The notes: generated by a model from the sequence alone, not told the origin. Counted from the stretch's first letter, positions 10,726 through 19,490 are shown. The stretch: DNA of 64,000 nt from Erythrobacter ramosus (GCF_009828055.1 NZ_WTYB01000001.1:263183-327182), one strand, 5' to 3'. Program-made: numbers and translations.

Positions 10726-11592
10726 TCAAAGCGTGCGGATAATGCCCGAGAAGTCGGTACCCGCATTGTCCTTGGCAAAGGCTTCATAGATCGCGCGGGC
10801 GTGCTCACCCAGCGCCACAGTTGCGCCCGCCCCCTGCGCCGCTTCCATGGCGAGGCGCAGGTCCTTTAGCATCAACCCCGCAGCAAATCCGCCTTGATAG
10901 TCGTTGTCCGCCGGGGTCACCGGGCCGACTCCGGGAACCGGGCAATAGGACGTCATCGACCAGTTCTGGCCGCTTGAAACGCTGGAGATGTCATAGAAGG
11001 TCTGCGGGTCGAGCCCCAGCTTCTGCGCCATGGCAAAGGCTTCGCAGGTGCCGATCATATGGATCGCCAGCAGCATGTTGTTGCAGATCTTGGCCGCCTG
11101 CCCCGTGCCAGCCGCGCCTGCATGGATCACCGCCTTGCCCATCGCGGCAAGGATCGGCTGGGCGCGGGCAAAGGCTTCGTCACTACCGCCGACCATGAAG
11201 GTCAGCGTCCCGCCATTGGCCGCCGCAATCCCGCCCGAGACCGGCGCATCGACCATCTGGTAGCCATGCGCCTCGGTCACTTCGATCACCTCGCGCGCGG
11301 TGGCGACGTCGATGGTCGAGCAATCGAGCAGGATCGCGCCTTCGGGGGCGTGGCCGATCACGTCGTCCCAATAGACCTGTTTCACGATTGCCCCGTTGGG
11401 CAACATCGAGACGACGGCTTCGGCCTCGGCGCAAGCTTCCTTCGCGGTCAGGAAGGTGGAACACCCGGCCCCACGTGCGGCGGCAAGCGCAGGCTCGCTG
11501 AGGTCGAAAGCGTGGACTTCGTGCCCGGCCTTGACCAGGTTGGCAGCCATGCCGCCGCCCATGTTGCCGAGGCCGATAAAGGCGATTTTCAT
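10726..11592 (-). CDS. mmsB: 3-hydroxyisobutyrate dehydrogenase
   Basis: A 288-residue beta-hydroxyacid dehydrogenase that oxidises 3-hydroxyisobutyrate to methylmalonate semialdehyde with NAD+ in valine degradation. The N-terminus (MKIAFIGLGNMGGGMAANL) carries the Rossmann GxGxxG. DAPVSGGIAAANGGTLTFMV is the family substrate motif, and the catalytic lysine lies in AAKICNNMLL. I chose the ATG at 11592 because an AGAGAG ribosome site precedes it and the homology starts there. An in-frame upstream codon only adds MEERKA. It is the last gene of the valine cluster, separated from the enoyl-CoA hydratase gene by a REPIN-like repeat. The partner mmsA is not in the window. Confidence 0.95.
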   Translation of the reverse strand: MKIAFIGLGNMGGGMAANLVKAGHEVHAFDLSEPALAAARGAGCSTFLTAKEACAEAEAVVSMLPNGAIVKQVYWDDVIGHAPEGAILLDCSTIDVATAREVIEVTEAHGYQMVDAPVSGGIAAANGGTLTFMVGGSDEAFARAQPILAAMGKAVIHAGAAGTGQAAKICNNMLLAIHMIGTCEAFAMAQKLGLDPQTFYDISSVSSGQNWSMTSYCPVPGVGPVTPADNDYQGGFAAGLMLKDLRLAMEAAQGAGATVALGEHARAIYEAFAKDNAGTDFSGIIRTL

Positions 11593-11610
11593 GGCTTTTC
11601 TCTCTTCCAT

Positions 11611-11690
11611 CGTCCCAGCGAAAGCCGGAATCTCAAGCGGCTGGGTGCCGCGCTCGCTGCCCTAGGCCCCAGCTTTCGCTGGGGTGACGG
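11611..11690. repeat. REPIN-like inverted repeat element (copy A)
   Basis: The gap between mmsB and the enoyl-CoA hydratase gene carries CGTCCCAGCGAAAGC at its left end. The inverse, GCTTTCGCTGGGGTGACG, is at its right end, with about 47 nt between. The arms begin and end with the same CGTC/GACG boundary seen in four other intergenic elements here. This looks like a paired REP element rather than a simple terminator. Confidence 0.6.
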
Positions 11691-11696
11691 CTGAAC

Positions 11697-12494
11697 CTAC
11701 CGCCCCTTCCACTGCCCTTCACGCTTCTCGATAAACGCCGCCATGCCTTCGGCCTTGTCCTCGGACGCGGTGAGGATCTGGAAGATCCGGCGCTCAACGA
11801 TCAGGCCTTGGTCGAGCGTCATTTCGAAGGCCGAGTTCACCATTTCCTTGTTGGCGATCACCGCCATCGGCGGCATCCCGGCGATGGTTGCTGCGGTCTT
11901 GAGCGTCTCGGCGATCAGCTCCTCATGCGGCACGACGCGGGCGACGAGGTTGCTGCGCTCAGCCTCCTCGGCATTCATCATCCGACCGGTGAGGCACATT
12001 TCCATCGACTTCGACTTGCCGATCGCGCGTGTCAGCCGCTGCGATCCGCCCATGCCGGGGGCCACGCCCAGCTTGATTTCGGGCTGGCCGAAGCGCGCCT
12101 TGTCACTAGCGATGATGAAGTCCGCCATCATCGCCAACTCGCACCCGCCGCCTAGCGCAAAGCCATTGACGGCCGCGATCCATGGCTTGCGGGTCTTCTT
12201 GACGATCTCGGCCGTCCAGGGGCTGAAGAAATCGTCGAGGAAGAAATCGGCCGCGGCCTTATCGCTCATTTCCTTGATGTCGGCCCCGGCGGCGAACGCC
12301 TTGTCGCCGCTGCCCGTCAGGATCGCGCAAAGCTGAGTCGCGTCGGCCTGATAGGCGGCGAAGGCGTGGATCAGTTCTTCCAGCACCTTGGAGTTGAGCG
12401 CGTTCAGCGCCTGCGGGCGATTGATCGTCAGCAGGGTTACGCCCTTGGTCCCGCGCGAATCTGTTTCGACGAGAATCGTTTCGTAGGTGGCCAT
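11697..12494 (-). CDS. enoyl-CoA hydratase (crotonase family)
   Basis: A 265-residue crotonase-fold hydratase, probably converting methacrylyl-CoA to 3-hydroxyisobutyryl-CoA in valine degradation. The first oxyanion-hole region ([12 protein letters not shown], about residues 66-77), the second ([18 protein letters not shown], about 110-127) and the catalytic Glu region ([17 protein letters not shown]) are intact. Family members act on many short enoyl-CoAs. The assignment to the valine pathway rests on the neighbours: acyl-CoA dehydrogenase and HIBYL-CoA hydrolase upstream, mmsB downstream. REPIN-like repeats flank it on both sides, so it may not share one uninterrupted transcript. Confidence 0.92.
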   Translation of the reverse strand: MATYETILVETDSRGTKGVTLLTINRPQALNALNSKVLEELIHAFAAYQADATQLCAILTGSGDKAFAAGADIKEMSDKAAADFFLDDFFSPWTAEIVKKTRKPWIAAVNGFALGGGCELAMMADFIIASDKARFGQPEIKLGVAPGMGGSQRLTRAIGKSKSMEMCLTGRMMNAEEAERSNLVARVVPHEELIAETLKTAATIAGMPPMAVIANKEMVNSAFEMTLDQGLIVERRIFQILTASEDKAEGMAAFIEKREGQWKGR

Positions 12495-12510
12495 CGGCCT
12501 GTTCCTCCTT

Positions 12511-12601
12511 CGTCACCCTGAACTTGTTTCAGGGTCCATTCTTCGGTCCGCACCGACTTCGCTATTGGCAAAATGGATGCTGAAACAAGTTCAGCATGAC
12601 G
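12511..12601. repeat. REPIN-like inverted repeat element (copy B)
   Basis: The left arm is CGTCACCCTGAACTTGTTTC followed by AGGGTCCAT; the right arm is the imperfect inverse (ATGGATGCTGAAACAAG then TTCAGCATGACG). A ~33-nt unrelated core lies between them. The left arm is identical over 29 nt to that of the element at 37060. It fills the gap between the HIBYL-CoA hydrolase and enoyl-CoA hydratase genes. Confidence 0.7.
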
Positions 12602-12613
12602 GTGCTGGATGTT

Positions 12614-13672
12614 TTAGCCCAGCGGCACCCACTCCTCGCCCTCGGGCAGGGGCGCGAAGATTGCGTCGAGCAAATCCTCCGTCACGCCTTCAGGGGTCGC
12701 CGGGTCCCATTTGGGATCATTGGTCTTGTCGACGATCACCGCGCGCACGCCCTCGGCAAAGTCCGGGCGGGTCAGCACGCGGCTGGCGATGCGGTATTCC
12801 ATGCGCATGTTGTCGGCAAAGTCGGTGAGGGCCGCGCTTGTTGCCAGCTGGCGCAGTGCGACCTTGCAGGTCTGCGGGCTTTTGGTGCCGAGCGTGTCGC
12901 GTTCCTTGATCGCCCAGTCGTCACCTGCTTCGATCGCAGCTTCGAGGCTGGCGAGGATGTCTTCATAGGAGTCGGACGCGAAGTGCTTGGCGATCCGGTC
13001 CGCGTTGCCTTCGATCCGCGCCTTGGGCGGGGTGCCGACCGGCTCGCTGAGGATACCTGAAATCCGGTCGGGATGATCGTGAATGCGCGCCTTCAAGTCC
13101 TCAACCATGTTGTGCGGCACGTAATGGGTAGCAAGGCCGGTCCACAGGCACTCTGCCCCATCAAGCCGCGCTCCGGTGAGCGCGAGGAACTGGCCGAACC
13201 TGCGCCCCAGCCGCGACAGATACCAGCCGCCACCCACGTCAGGGAACAGGCCGATCCCGGTTTCGGGCATGGCGAAGCGGGTGTTTTCGGTCGCCACGCG
13301 GAACTTGGCTGGCTGGCTGATGCCCACGCCGCCGCCCATCGTGATGCCGTCCATGAAAGCGACGATGGGCTTTCCATAGGTGAACATCTGGTGGTTGAGC
13401 TGATATTCGTCGTGGAAGAACTGCCGCCCCGACACGCCGCCGTCATTCAGCGCCGAATTGCGCAGGAAGGCGATATCGCCCCCCGCGCAGAAACCGCGCC
13501 CCTCGGCGTGATCCAGGATCACCGCCTTGATGCTGTCGTCGCCTGCCCACGCCGTCAGCGCCGCGCTCATTGCGTGGCACATCTCCAGCGTAAGCGCGTG
13601 GAGCGCCTTGGGGCGATTGAGGCTGATATGGCCGATGGGGCCATTGGTGCGGATGAGAACGTCTTCGGTCAT
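12614..13672 (-). CDS. 3-hydroxyisobutyryl-CoA hydrolase
   Basis: A 352-residue crotonase-superfamily thioesterase. It hydrolyses 3-hydroxyisobutyryl-CoA to free 3-hydroxyisobutyrate, the step before MmsB. The length (about 350, against about 260 for hydratases) and the segments GRGFCAGGDIAFL, MDGITMGGGVGIS and FAMPETGIGLFPDVGGGWYLSRL are characteristic. The conserved Glu-Asp pair of the last motif is the hydrolase active site. The start overlaps the VOC gene stop by 4 nt. The pathway position is well supported by the neighbouring isobutyryl-CoA dehydrogenase and mmsB. Confidence 0.94.
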   Translation of the reverse strand: MTEDVLIRTNGPIGHISLNRPKALHALTLEMCHAMSAALTAWAGDDSIKAVILDHAEGRGFCAGGDIAFLRNSALNDGGVSGRQFFHDEYQLNHQMFTYGKPIVAFMDGITMGGGVGISQPAKFRVATENTRFAMPETGIGLFPDVGGGWYLSRLGRRFGQFLALTGARLDGAECLWTGLATHYVPHNMVEDLKARIHDHPDRISGILSEPVGTPPKARIEGNADRIAKHFASDSYEDILASLEAAIEAGDDWAIKERDTLGTKSPQTCKVALRQLATSAALTDFADNMRMEYRIASRVLTRPDFAEGVRAVIVDKTNDPKWDPATPEGVTEDLLDAIFAPLPEGEEWVPLG

Positions 13673-14067
13673 TGCCCCGGTTCTTTCGGTTCGATCAGGT
13701 CCCAGCGATTGCCAAACGGATCGCTGAAGACCGCAACTGTGCCATAAGCCTCGTGGCGCGGTTGCTCGTGAAACTGCACCCCTGCATCGATAAGCCGTGC
13801 ATGGGTACCTGCAAAATCATCGGTGTGCGCAAAGAAGCCGACCCGCCCGCCAGTTTGCTTGCCGATGGCAGCGGCTTGCGTGTCGTTGGCTGCTTTCGCA
13901 ATCAGCAACCGTCCGCCCCCGGCTCCGCCAACCACGACCCAGCGCTTGCCTGCGCCCATATCGCTGTCCTCGATCAGGTCGAAGCCCAGCGCGCCGACGC
14001 AGAACGCAATCCCTGCGTTGTAATCGGGCACCACCAATGTCGTCAGGGCAAGGCGCACGGCGCTCAC
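13669..14067 (-). CDS. VOC-superfamily (glyoxalase-like) protein
   Basis: A 132-residue protein of the vicinal-oxygen-chelate fold (VRLALTTLVVPDYNAGIAFCVGALGFDLIED at the start, VAVFSDPFGNRWDLIEP at the end). The beta-alpha-beta-beta-beta module appears twice, as in metal-dependent lyases, isomerases and resistance proteins. It overlaps both neighbours by 4 nt (ATGA junctions), so it is co-translated with isobutyryl-CoA dehydrogenase and HIBYL-CoA hydrolase. A role in the valine branch (epimerase-like or detoxification) is suggested by position only; the substrate is unknown. Confidence 0.88.
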   Translation of the reverse strand: MSAVRLALTTLVVPDYNAGIAFCVGALGFDLIEDSDMGAGKRWVVVGGAGGGRLLIAKAANDTQAAAIGKQTGGRVGFFAHTDDFAGTHARLIDAGVQFHEQPRHEAYGTVAVFSDPFGNRWDLIEPKEPGQ

Positions 14068-15209
14068 TGGCGCAGCAAGTCCCGGCCCACCACCATCCGC
14101 ATGATCTGGTTGGTGCCTTCGAGGATCGAATGGACGCGCAGGTCGCGCCAGAAGCGTTCGATCGGGTAGTCCTGCAAGTAGCCATAGCCCCCGAACAATT
14201 GCAGCGCACGGTCGACCACTGACGAGCCGTTGTCGGTCGCCAGCCGCTTGGCCATCGCGGAAAAGCGGGTCTTGTCGGGCGCGTTGTCGGTCACCTTGGC
14301 GGCGGCGAGATACAGCAGCGCGCGGGCGGCCTCCAGATCAGTGGCCATGTCAGCGAGCATGAACTGGGTGTTCTGGAACTCGGCCACGGCTTGCCCGAAC
14401 TGCTTGCGATCCTTGGTGTATTGGATCGCTTCGTCCAGACACCGCTGCGCCCCGCCGAGCGAGCAGGCGCCGATGTTCAACCGCCCGCCGTCCAGCCCCA
14501 TCATCGCGATGCGGAAGCCTTCACCCTCGCCGCCGACGAGGTTTTCGACCGGCACGCGCACATCCTCGAGGACCAACTGCGCGGTCGGCTGCGAGTGCCA
14601 ACCGAGCTTCTTCTCCTGCGCGCCGAAGCTGACGCCGGGCATGTCCTTTTCGATCACCACGCAAGAAATGCCCTTGGGCCCATCCTCGCCGGTACGCACC
14701 ATCACCACATAGATCTCGTTCGCTCCCGCGCCCGAGATGAATTGCTTGGTGCCGTTGAGCACGAAGTGATCGCCATCGCGGCGCGCGGTGGTGCGCAGTG
14801 CCGAAGCGTCCGATCCGCTCGACGGTTCGGTCAGGCAGTAGCTGGCGATCTTGTCCATGGTGACGAGATCGGGGAGATACTTCGCCTTCACCGCCTCGCC
14901 GCCGAAGCGGTCGATCATCCACGCGGCCATATTGTGGATCGAGATAAACGCGCTGGTGGACGGACAGCCATAGGCCATCGCTTCCATGATCAACGCCGCC
15001 TCCAAGCGCCCCAGCCCGATCCCGCCCGACTGTTCGGAGACATAGATCGCGCCAAAGCCGAGTTCGGCGCTGCGCTGGATCGTCTCGCGCGGGAAGATGT
15101 GCTTTTCGTCCCATTCGGCCGCGTGGGGCGTGATCTGATCGGCGGTGAACCGCTGCGCAACCTCGCGGATGGCAAGCTGATCTTCGGTGAGTTGAAACTG
15201 TCCGTGCAT
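14064..15209 (-). CDS. acyl-CoA dehydrogenase, probably isobutyryl-CoA dehydrogenase
   Basis: A 381-residue FAD flavoenzyme that would oxidise isobutyryl-CoA to methacrylyl-CoA. The family signatures CLTEPSSGSDASALRTTA (about residues 126-143) and LFGGYGYLQDYPIERFWRD (about 336-354) are present. The predicted catalytic glutamate is in ILEGTNQIMRMV near residue 364. It is the first gene of the valine operon, followed by ATGA-coupled genes. Branched-chain substrate choice is inferred from the HIBYL-CoA hydrolase and mmsB downstream; short-chain alternatives are possible. Electrons would pass to ETF. Confidence 0.94.
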   Translation of the reverse strand: MHGQFQLTEDQLAIREVAQRFTADQITPHAAEWDEKHIFPRETIQRSAELGFGAIYVSEQSGGIGLGRLEAALIMEAMAYGCPSTSAFISIHNMAAWMIDRFGGEAVKAKYLPDLVTMDKIASYCLTEPSSGSDASALRTTARRDGDHFVLNGTKQFISGAGANEIYVVMVRTGEDGPKGISCVVIEKDMPGVSFGAQEKKLGWHSQPTAQLVLEDVRVPVENLVGGEGEGFRIAMMGLDGGRLNIGACSLGGAQRCLDEAIQYTKDRKQFGQAVAEFQNTQFMLADMATDLEAARALLYLAAAKVTDNAPDKTRFSAMAKRLATDNGSSVVDRALQLFGGYGYLQDYPIERFWRDLRVHSILEGTNQIMRMVVGRDLLRQ

Positions 15210-15334
15210 GGCAGGTGCTCTAGCCGCCTTGTTCGCCCTCGAAAAGAGCGGCGCGGGATCATGGCTTGCGGAAATTTGCTAGTGTGGCAGGTCCGTGCCA
15301 AATCCGGATGCATCAATGGGGCGTATGTATCAGA

Positions 15335-15715
15335 ATGATAACCACAACTACGACCCTGATCTTCGTCTACAACGCCAAGAGTGGATTGATTTCGGCGTTC
15401 GGCGACATGGTGCACAAGATCGTTTCTCCAGCGACCTACCCCTGCTCCTTGTGCGCGCTGACCTATGGCGCGGTCTGGATGAGGGGCGAGTGGCGGCGGT
15501 TCCTTGACGGGACCGGGCTGCCGACACGATTCCTCTACCGCGACGAGTTTCGCAGCCAGCCTGACGCGCGTCATCTGGCCTTGCCGGTGATCCTGCTGGG
15601 CGGGCACGCGCCGGTGCCCGAGGTGCTGGTCAGCGCAGAAGAGCTTAATTCCCTGCCCGACCTACCCGCCCTGATCGCGCTGGTCGAGGCGCGGCTGGCG
15701 GCAGTTACGGACTGA
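15335..15715 (+). CDS. conserved hypothetical protein with CxxC motif
   Basis: About 126 residues. I do not recognise a named domain. The N-terminus (MITTTTTLIFVYNAKSG) is followed by a short amphipathic segment (DMVHKIVSPATYPCSLCALTYG). Its CxxC pair, near residues 40-43, could bind metal or form a disulfide. Proteins of this type are widespread in sphingomonads and marine bacteria as I remember, usually unannotated. The ATG at 15335 was chosen because the upstream in-frame codons add residues unlike the rest. The gene stands alone between the valine operon and the DUF1254 gene, to which it is convergent. Confidence 0.72.
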   Translation: MITTTTTLIFVYNAKSGLISAFGDMVHKIVSPATYPCSLCALTYGAVWMRGEWRRFLDGTGLPTRFLYRDEFRSQPDARHLALPVILLGGHAPVPEVLVSAEELNSLPDLPALIALVEARLAAVTD

Positions 15716-15719
15716 CGGC

Positions 15720-16235
15720 CTAGGCCTCGCGGAGGCGGCACAAGTCGGCCTTCCCAGCCTCGGCCGCAGCCGCAAAGCGTGCCGCATCGGGGGCAAGTCG
15801 GCGGATAAGGATGACGCCTTTGGTAGTCGGACTGACGATGGCGCCGGGCTGGGCTGCACTGCCCGGCGGCAGCAGCCGCACGCTCTCCGCGTTGCCCGTT
15901 CCGCGCAGGGTCGCAAAATTGTCCGTCTGCCCGTCGAAGAAGGCGAGCGACTGGTAATCCGGCCAGGCCCCCATCCTGAGGTCGAGCACGCTGCCAGGCT
16001 TGCTCAGATCATAGCGGCAGAGCGCGTAATAAAGATCGGGTGAGGAGCGCACGACGCTCTGCGATTGCGGGGTCACGCGCTCGGGCGTGGTGAAACGATG
16101 GAGCGCGACGCCGCGCTGCGCCAACGCCTCCATCGCACGGTTCATGATGACACCGGGTGTGAGATAAAGCGTCAGCGCGTGGGCGGCGGCAGTGCACAGC
16201 GCCAGCGCCAGCAACGGACCAAGCCAGCGCCTCAT
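15720..16235 (-). CDS. DUF1254-domain protein (N-terminal half of a split DUF1254/DUF1214 pair)
   Basis: A 171-residue protein with an N-terminal membrane anchor or signal (RRWLGPLLALALCTAAAHA). The DUF1254-type body contains DLYYALCRYDL and GPYDQS-like elements (AWPDYQSLAFFDGQTDN). The ATG at 16235 overlaps the stop of the upstream DUF1214 gene (ATGA), which fixes the start. In many bacteria DUF1254 and DUF1214 are two domains of one secreted protein; here they are separate coupled genes. The biochemical function is unknown; a periplasmic location is likely. Confidence 0.8.
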   Translation of the reverse strand: MRRWLGPLLALALCTAAAHALTLYLTPGVIMNRAMEALAQRGVALHRFTTPERVTPQSQSVVRSSPDLYYALCRYDLSKPGSVLDLRMGAWPDYQSLAFFDGQTDNFATLRGTGNAESVRLLPPGSAAQPGAIVSPTTKGVILIRRLAPDAARFAAAAEAGKADLCRLREA

Positions 16236-16834
16236 GATGCGCCCTCGCAAGACAGCCGCGCGATCCGAGGCGCATCGAGCGTTCCGTTGGGGTCAGTCAG
16301 CAACGCGGAATCGGGCATATAGAGCCGCAAGGTCAGATCGAAGGTCCCTGCACCGCGGCTCGAAATCCAGTGCGCCGCGCGCTCGGGCCGCCGCGCCGCA
16401 ATCACGGCTTCCCACGCGCCTGCGCCCGCCCGCCCGGCATCAATGCTGAGCGCGCCGTCGGTGTTGGCGGGGAGCATGCTCCCCGAATCGTATAGCGTGA
16501 CCGACCACCATCCCCCCGGCATTGGCCCGCCCGTCAGGCGATAGGTGCAGGATTCCCGCAAGGGCTCGCCCGCATCATCCAGCGCACGGGTGAGATAGAC
16601 CGCTTCGGTCTTGGCTAGCGCGAGCAGCCCATGCCGGGCGACCCGTGCGCGGGTGTAGGGGTCGGCGGCCTTCGATCCGATCGCGAAATCGCTGCGCCAG
16701 CCGCCCACATCGACATCGCCGAAGGCCAGACTGCGCCCCGCAGGCCATAACCCCGCCATCCACAGCGCGCTGCCGAGGCCGAGCGCGCAGCCTGCGACAA
16801 TCGCGGCGAGATAGGCGAACAGGCGGCGCATCAA
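16232..16834 (-). CDS. DUF1214-domain membrane-anchored protein
   Basis: A 200-residue protein with a single N-terminal membrane segment (LFAYLAAIVAGCALGLGSAL). A jelly-roll-like DUF1214 region follows (YRLTGGPMPGGWWSVTLYD, GAGTFDLTLRLYMPD), typical of this family. It is coupled by ATGA overlaps to RidA upstream and to the DUF1254 gene downstream. The pair is a recurring two-gene unit in sphingomonads as I recall. Function is unknown; the family is annotated from domain resemblance only. Confidence 0.82.
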   Translation of the reverse strand: MMRRLFAYLAAIVAGCALGLGSALWMAGLWPAGRSLAFGDVDVGGWRSDFAIGSKAADPYTRARVARHGLLALAKTEAVYLTRALDDAGEPLRESCTYRLTGGPMPGGWWSVTLYDSGSMLPANTDGALSIDAGRAGAGAWEAVIAARRPERAAHWISSRGAGTFDLTLRLYMPDSALLTDPNGTLDAPRIARLSCEGAS

Positions 16835-17232
16835 CCGGGGATGACGGCCTCAGCCTCGATCTCGATTTTCCATTCCGGGCGGCACAACCACGCCACCCCG
16901 GCCATGGTCGCTACCGGGCGAGCTGCGCCGAAGAAGCGCGCATGAACCGCACCGACCGCATCCTGATCGGCGGGATCGGTCAGCAACATCCGGGTGCGCA
17001 CCACGTCCGCCGCGCTACCGCCCAACTCCTCGATCGCGGCAACGATGATCGCACAAACCCGCGTCGCCTGCGCGGCCGCATCGCCGGGGGTGGTGGAGCC
17101 ATCCGGCTCAACCGGTCCGGTGCCCGCGACGATGATGCGATTGCCCTCACGCACCGCGCGTGCGAACCCGAAGATCGCCTCGTAAGGCGAGCCCGATGTC
17201 ACCCGGCGGCGGGCCGAAATCTCGCCGGTCAT
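16831..17232 (-). CDS. RidA/YjgF-family protein
   Basis: A 133-residue RidA superfamily member, a trimeric enamine/imine deaminase fold. Recognisable parts are the start segment (SPYEAIFGFARAVREGNRIIVAG), the central TRVCAIIVAAIEELGGSAADVVRTR and the end ARPVATMAGVAWLCRPEWKIEIEAEAV. The canonical catalytic Arg position is covered by VVRTRMLL, but the terminal substrate motif is divergent. It overlaps its upstream and downstream neighbours by 4 nt each, so it belongs to a four-gene unit with the I78 lipoprotein and the DUF1214/DUF1254 pair. Confidence 0.88.
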   Translation of the reverse strand: MTGEISARRRVTSGSPYEAIFGFARAVREGNRIIVAGTGPVEPDGSTTPGDAAAQATRVCAIIVAAIEELGGSAADVVRTRMLLTDPADQDAVGAVHARFFGAARPVATMAGVAWLCRPEWKIEIEAEAVIPG

Positions 17233-17543
17233 CCGCAGGTAATCTCGACGATTTTCATCTGCGCATCATACCGCACATTCACCCGGTCCTCGCGGTAATC
17301 CATCGTCCAGGCCGCATTCGGCGGGCCCCAGCGCAAAGACCGCGCACCGCTGTCCCTGACGATCGCCTCCCCGGTCGATTGCGATGCGTTGCGGCCGACA
17401 TGGGACTGCGCCGCTGCGGCATTGCACACCATCGGTGCAGGCGGCGGCGGCACGGGCTCGGCTCCGTCGGGCGCCGAATCGCTGATGTTCACCACGCAGC
17501 CCGACAGCGCGAGCGCCGCGATCCCCAATACAGCCTGCTTCAT
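17229..17543 (-). CDS. I78-family peptidase-inhibitor-like lipoprotein
   Basis: A 104-residue lipoprotein. The start at 17543 has a GGAGG ribosome site and gives a lipobox (ALALSGC) with Cys about 15 residues in. A Pro-rich spacer leads to a C-terminal domain resembling the I78 inhibitor family: CNAAAAQSHVGRNAS, then RWGPPNAAWTMDYREDRVNV. Known family members inhibit serine proteases, and this one would sit on the periplasmic face of a membrane. Inhibition is not shown by sequence alone. Its stop overlaps the RidA start. Confidence 0.85.
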   Translation of the reverse strand: MKQAVLGIAALALSGCVVNISDSAPDGAEPVPPPPAPMVCNAAAAQSHVGRNASQSTGEAIVRDSGARSLRWGPPNAAWTMDYREDRVNVRYDAQMKIVEITCG

Positions 17544-17640
17544 TATGTCCTCCATTGGATAAGAGGCGTGCATATCAGGCGGCAGACAACGATTGAAGCA
17601 CTGACAGGCTTCCGCGCGCATATCGCGGCACGAGCCAGCG

Positions 17641-19113
17641 TCAGTCCTTGTGCTTTTCCAGCTCGTCGCCAGTCACGCTCACCACATGAAGCAGGTTGGT
17701 CGCCCCCGGCATTCCGAACGGCACGCCGGCGAGCACGATCAGCTTGGCCCCGGCGCTGGCAAACTTGTGGCGCAGCGCCATGCGCTTGCCCTTGCCGATC
17801 ATCTCTTCGAAGCTGCCGATATCCTTGGTCGCCACCGCATGCGCACCCCACAGCAGCGCCATGCGGCGTGCGGTGCGGATCGACGGGGTGAGCACCAACA
17901 CCGGGGTCGCCGGACGCTCACGCGCCACCCGGCGGGCGGTCGAACCGCTGGTGGTGAACACGGTGATGGCGCTGATCGGGACGGTGTCGGCGATGGTCAT
18001 GCAGGCATGGGCCAGCGCGTCGGAGGTGGTCGCATCGGGCGGCGTATCGAGGAACCGCACCCGCGCCTTGTAGCCTTCGTCCCGCTCCACCTGCACCGCA
18101 ATGCGGTCCATCATCGCGACCGATTCTTCCGGCCACGCGCCCGCCGCGCTTTCGGCCGAGAGCATCACGGCGTCCGCCCCATCATAGACTGCGTTGGCCA
18201 CGTCGGAGACTTCGGCACGGGTCGGGGTCGGGGCCTCGATCATCGATTCGAGCATCTGAGTCGCCACGATCACCGGCTTGCCCGCCCGGCGTGCGGCATT
18301 GACGATGCGCTTCTGGAGCGGCGGCACTTCGTAGGGTTCAAGCTCCACACCCAGATCGCCGCGCGCGACCATGATGCCGTCAGCCAGTTCGATAATCGCA
18401 TCGAGCCGGTGGACGGCCTGCGGCTTTTCGATCTTGGCGCAGATTGCCGTGCCGTGGGTGCCGATGAGCTTGCGCGCCTCGGCGATGTCCTCCGGGCGCT
18501 GCACGAAGCTGAGGCCGATCCAGTCAGCCCCGTGTTCGGTGGCGAAGGCGAGATCGCGGCGGTCCTTCTCGGTCAGCGCCGGGATCGGCACCTCGGCATC
18601 GGGGACGTTCACGCCCTTGCGATCAGAAATCACCCCGCCGACCTCGGCGCTGCACAGGATGCGGCTGCCATCGGATTCGAGCACTTTCAGCCGGATCTTG
18701 CCGTCATTGATCAGCAAACGCTGTCCGCGTTCCATGATGCCGAACAGTTCGGGATGCGGCAGGCAGACGCGGTTTTCGTCGCCCGGCGTCTCGTCCCGGT
18801 CGAGCACGAAGTGGCCCGAATGGCGGATCACCGCCTGACCATCCTTGAACGTGCCGACGCGCAGCTTGGGCCCTTGCAAGTCAGCGAGAATCGCAATCGG
18901 GCGGGCAAACTGCTTTTCGAGCGCCCGGATCGCGTGAACCGCCGCCTCGTGATCGACGTGCGCACCGTGGCTCATGTTGAGGCGGAAGGCATCGGCACCC
19001 GCTCGCACCAAGCGCTCAAGCATCTCGGGCGAGCGGCTGGCGGGTCCGATGGTGGCGAGAATTTTGACCTTGCGGCCGCGCGGGTCGATCCGTGACTGAT
19101 CGCGTCGTGACAT
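17641..19113 (-). CDS. pyk: pyruvate kinase
   Basis: A 490-residue glycolytic enzyme that converts phosphoenolpyruvate and ADP to pyruvate and ATP. The N-terminal KILATIGPASRSPEMLERL and FRLNMSHG, the active-site signature AICAKIEKPQAV (catalytic Lys, about residue 231) and GDLGVELEPYEVPPLQKRI are all intact. Domain C (about 360-485), the usual allosteric region, is complete. The length is normal. The gene is 97 bp upstream of the I78 lipoprotein gene on the same strand and diverges from the DUF1244 gene. Confidence 0.98.
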   Translation of the reverse strand: MSRRDQSRIDPRGRKVKILATIGPASRSPEMLERLVRAGADAFRLNMSHGAHVDHEAAVHAIRALEKQFARPIAILADLQGPKLRVGTFKDGQAVIRHSGHFVLDRDETPGDENRVCLPHPELFGIMERGQRLLINDGKIRLKVLESDGSRILCSAEVGGVISDRKGVNVPDAEVPIPALTEKDRRDLAFATEHGADWIGLSFVQRPEDIAEARKLIGTHGTAICAKIEKPQAVHRLDAIIELADGIMVARGDLGVELEPYEVPPLQKRIVNAARRAGKPVIVATQMLESMIEAPTPTRAEVSDVANAVYDGADAVMLSAESAAGAWPEESVAMMDRIAVQVERDEGYKARVRFLDTPPDATTSDALAHACMTIADTVPISAITVFTTSGSTARRVARERPATPVLVLTPSIRTARRMALLWGAHAVATKDIGSFEEMIGKGKRMALRHKFASAGAKLIVLAGVPFGMPGATNLLHVVSVTGDELEKHKD

Positions 19114-19178
19114 TTTTGGTGATCCCTAGTTAGGGTCGCCTATGGCACACCCGTTTTTCAACTCAAGGAAAAGCCGCG

Positions 19179-19490
19179 ATGAATAGCAATGCCGATCCGC
19201 TCGACAGCCTCGATGATGCGCACGCCGCCGCCGCCTTCCGCCGGCTGGTGCGCCACTTGCGCCATCGACATGACGCGCAGAACATCGAGCTGATGGGGCT
19301 GGCAGGCTTCTGCCGCAATTGTCTGGCCGACTGGATTCGCGATGCGGGCTACCCCGGCGACAAGGAAGCCGCGCGCGAAGTGATCCACGGGATGCCCAGC
19401 GCCGAGTGGAAGGCCACGCGCCAGACCCCGGCAACCGAGGAGCAGCTGGCCCGCATGGAAGCCAGTATCGCGAAGAACGCACAGGAATAA
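19179..19490 (+). CDS. DUF1244-domain protein
   Basis: A 103-residue protein matching the DUF1244 family, which is largely alphaproteobacterial. The HLRHRHDAQNIELMGLAGFCRNCLADW segment and the later IHGMPSAEWKATRQ are its hallmark elements, including a CRNC pair that could bind metal. An AAGGAAA ribosome site precedes the ATG. Structural studies of the family exist, but I know of no established function. It lies 78 bp before gapR on the same strand. Confidence 0.9.
   Translation: MNSNADPLDSLDDAHAAAAFRRLVRHLRHRHDAQNIELMGLAGFCRNCLADWIRDAGYPGDKEAAREVIHGMPSAEWKATRQTPATEEQLARMEASIAKNAQE

Noticed and set aside
14391..15338. 315-codon plus-strand frame
   Set aside because: Antisense to the acyl-CoA dehydrogenase with no recognisable features.
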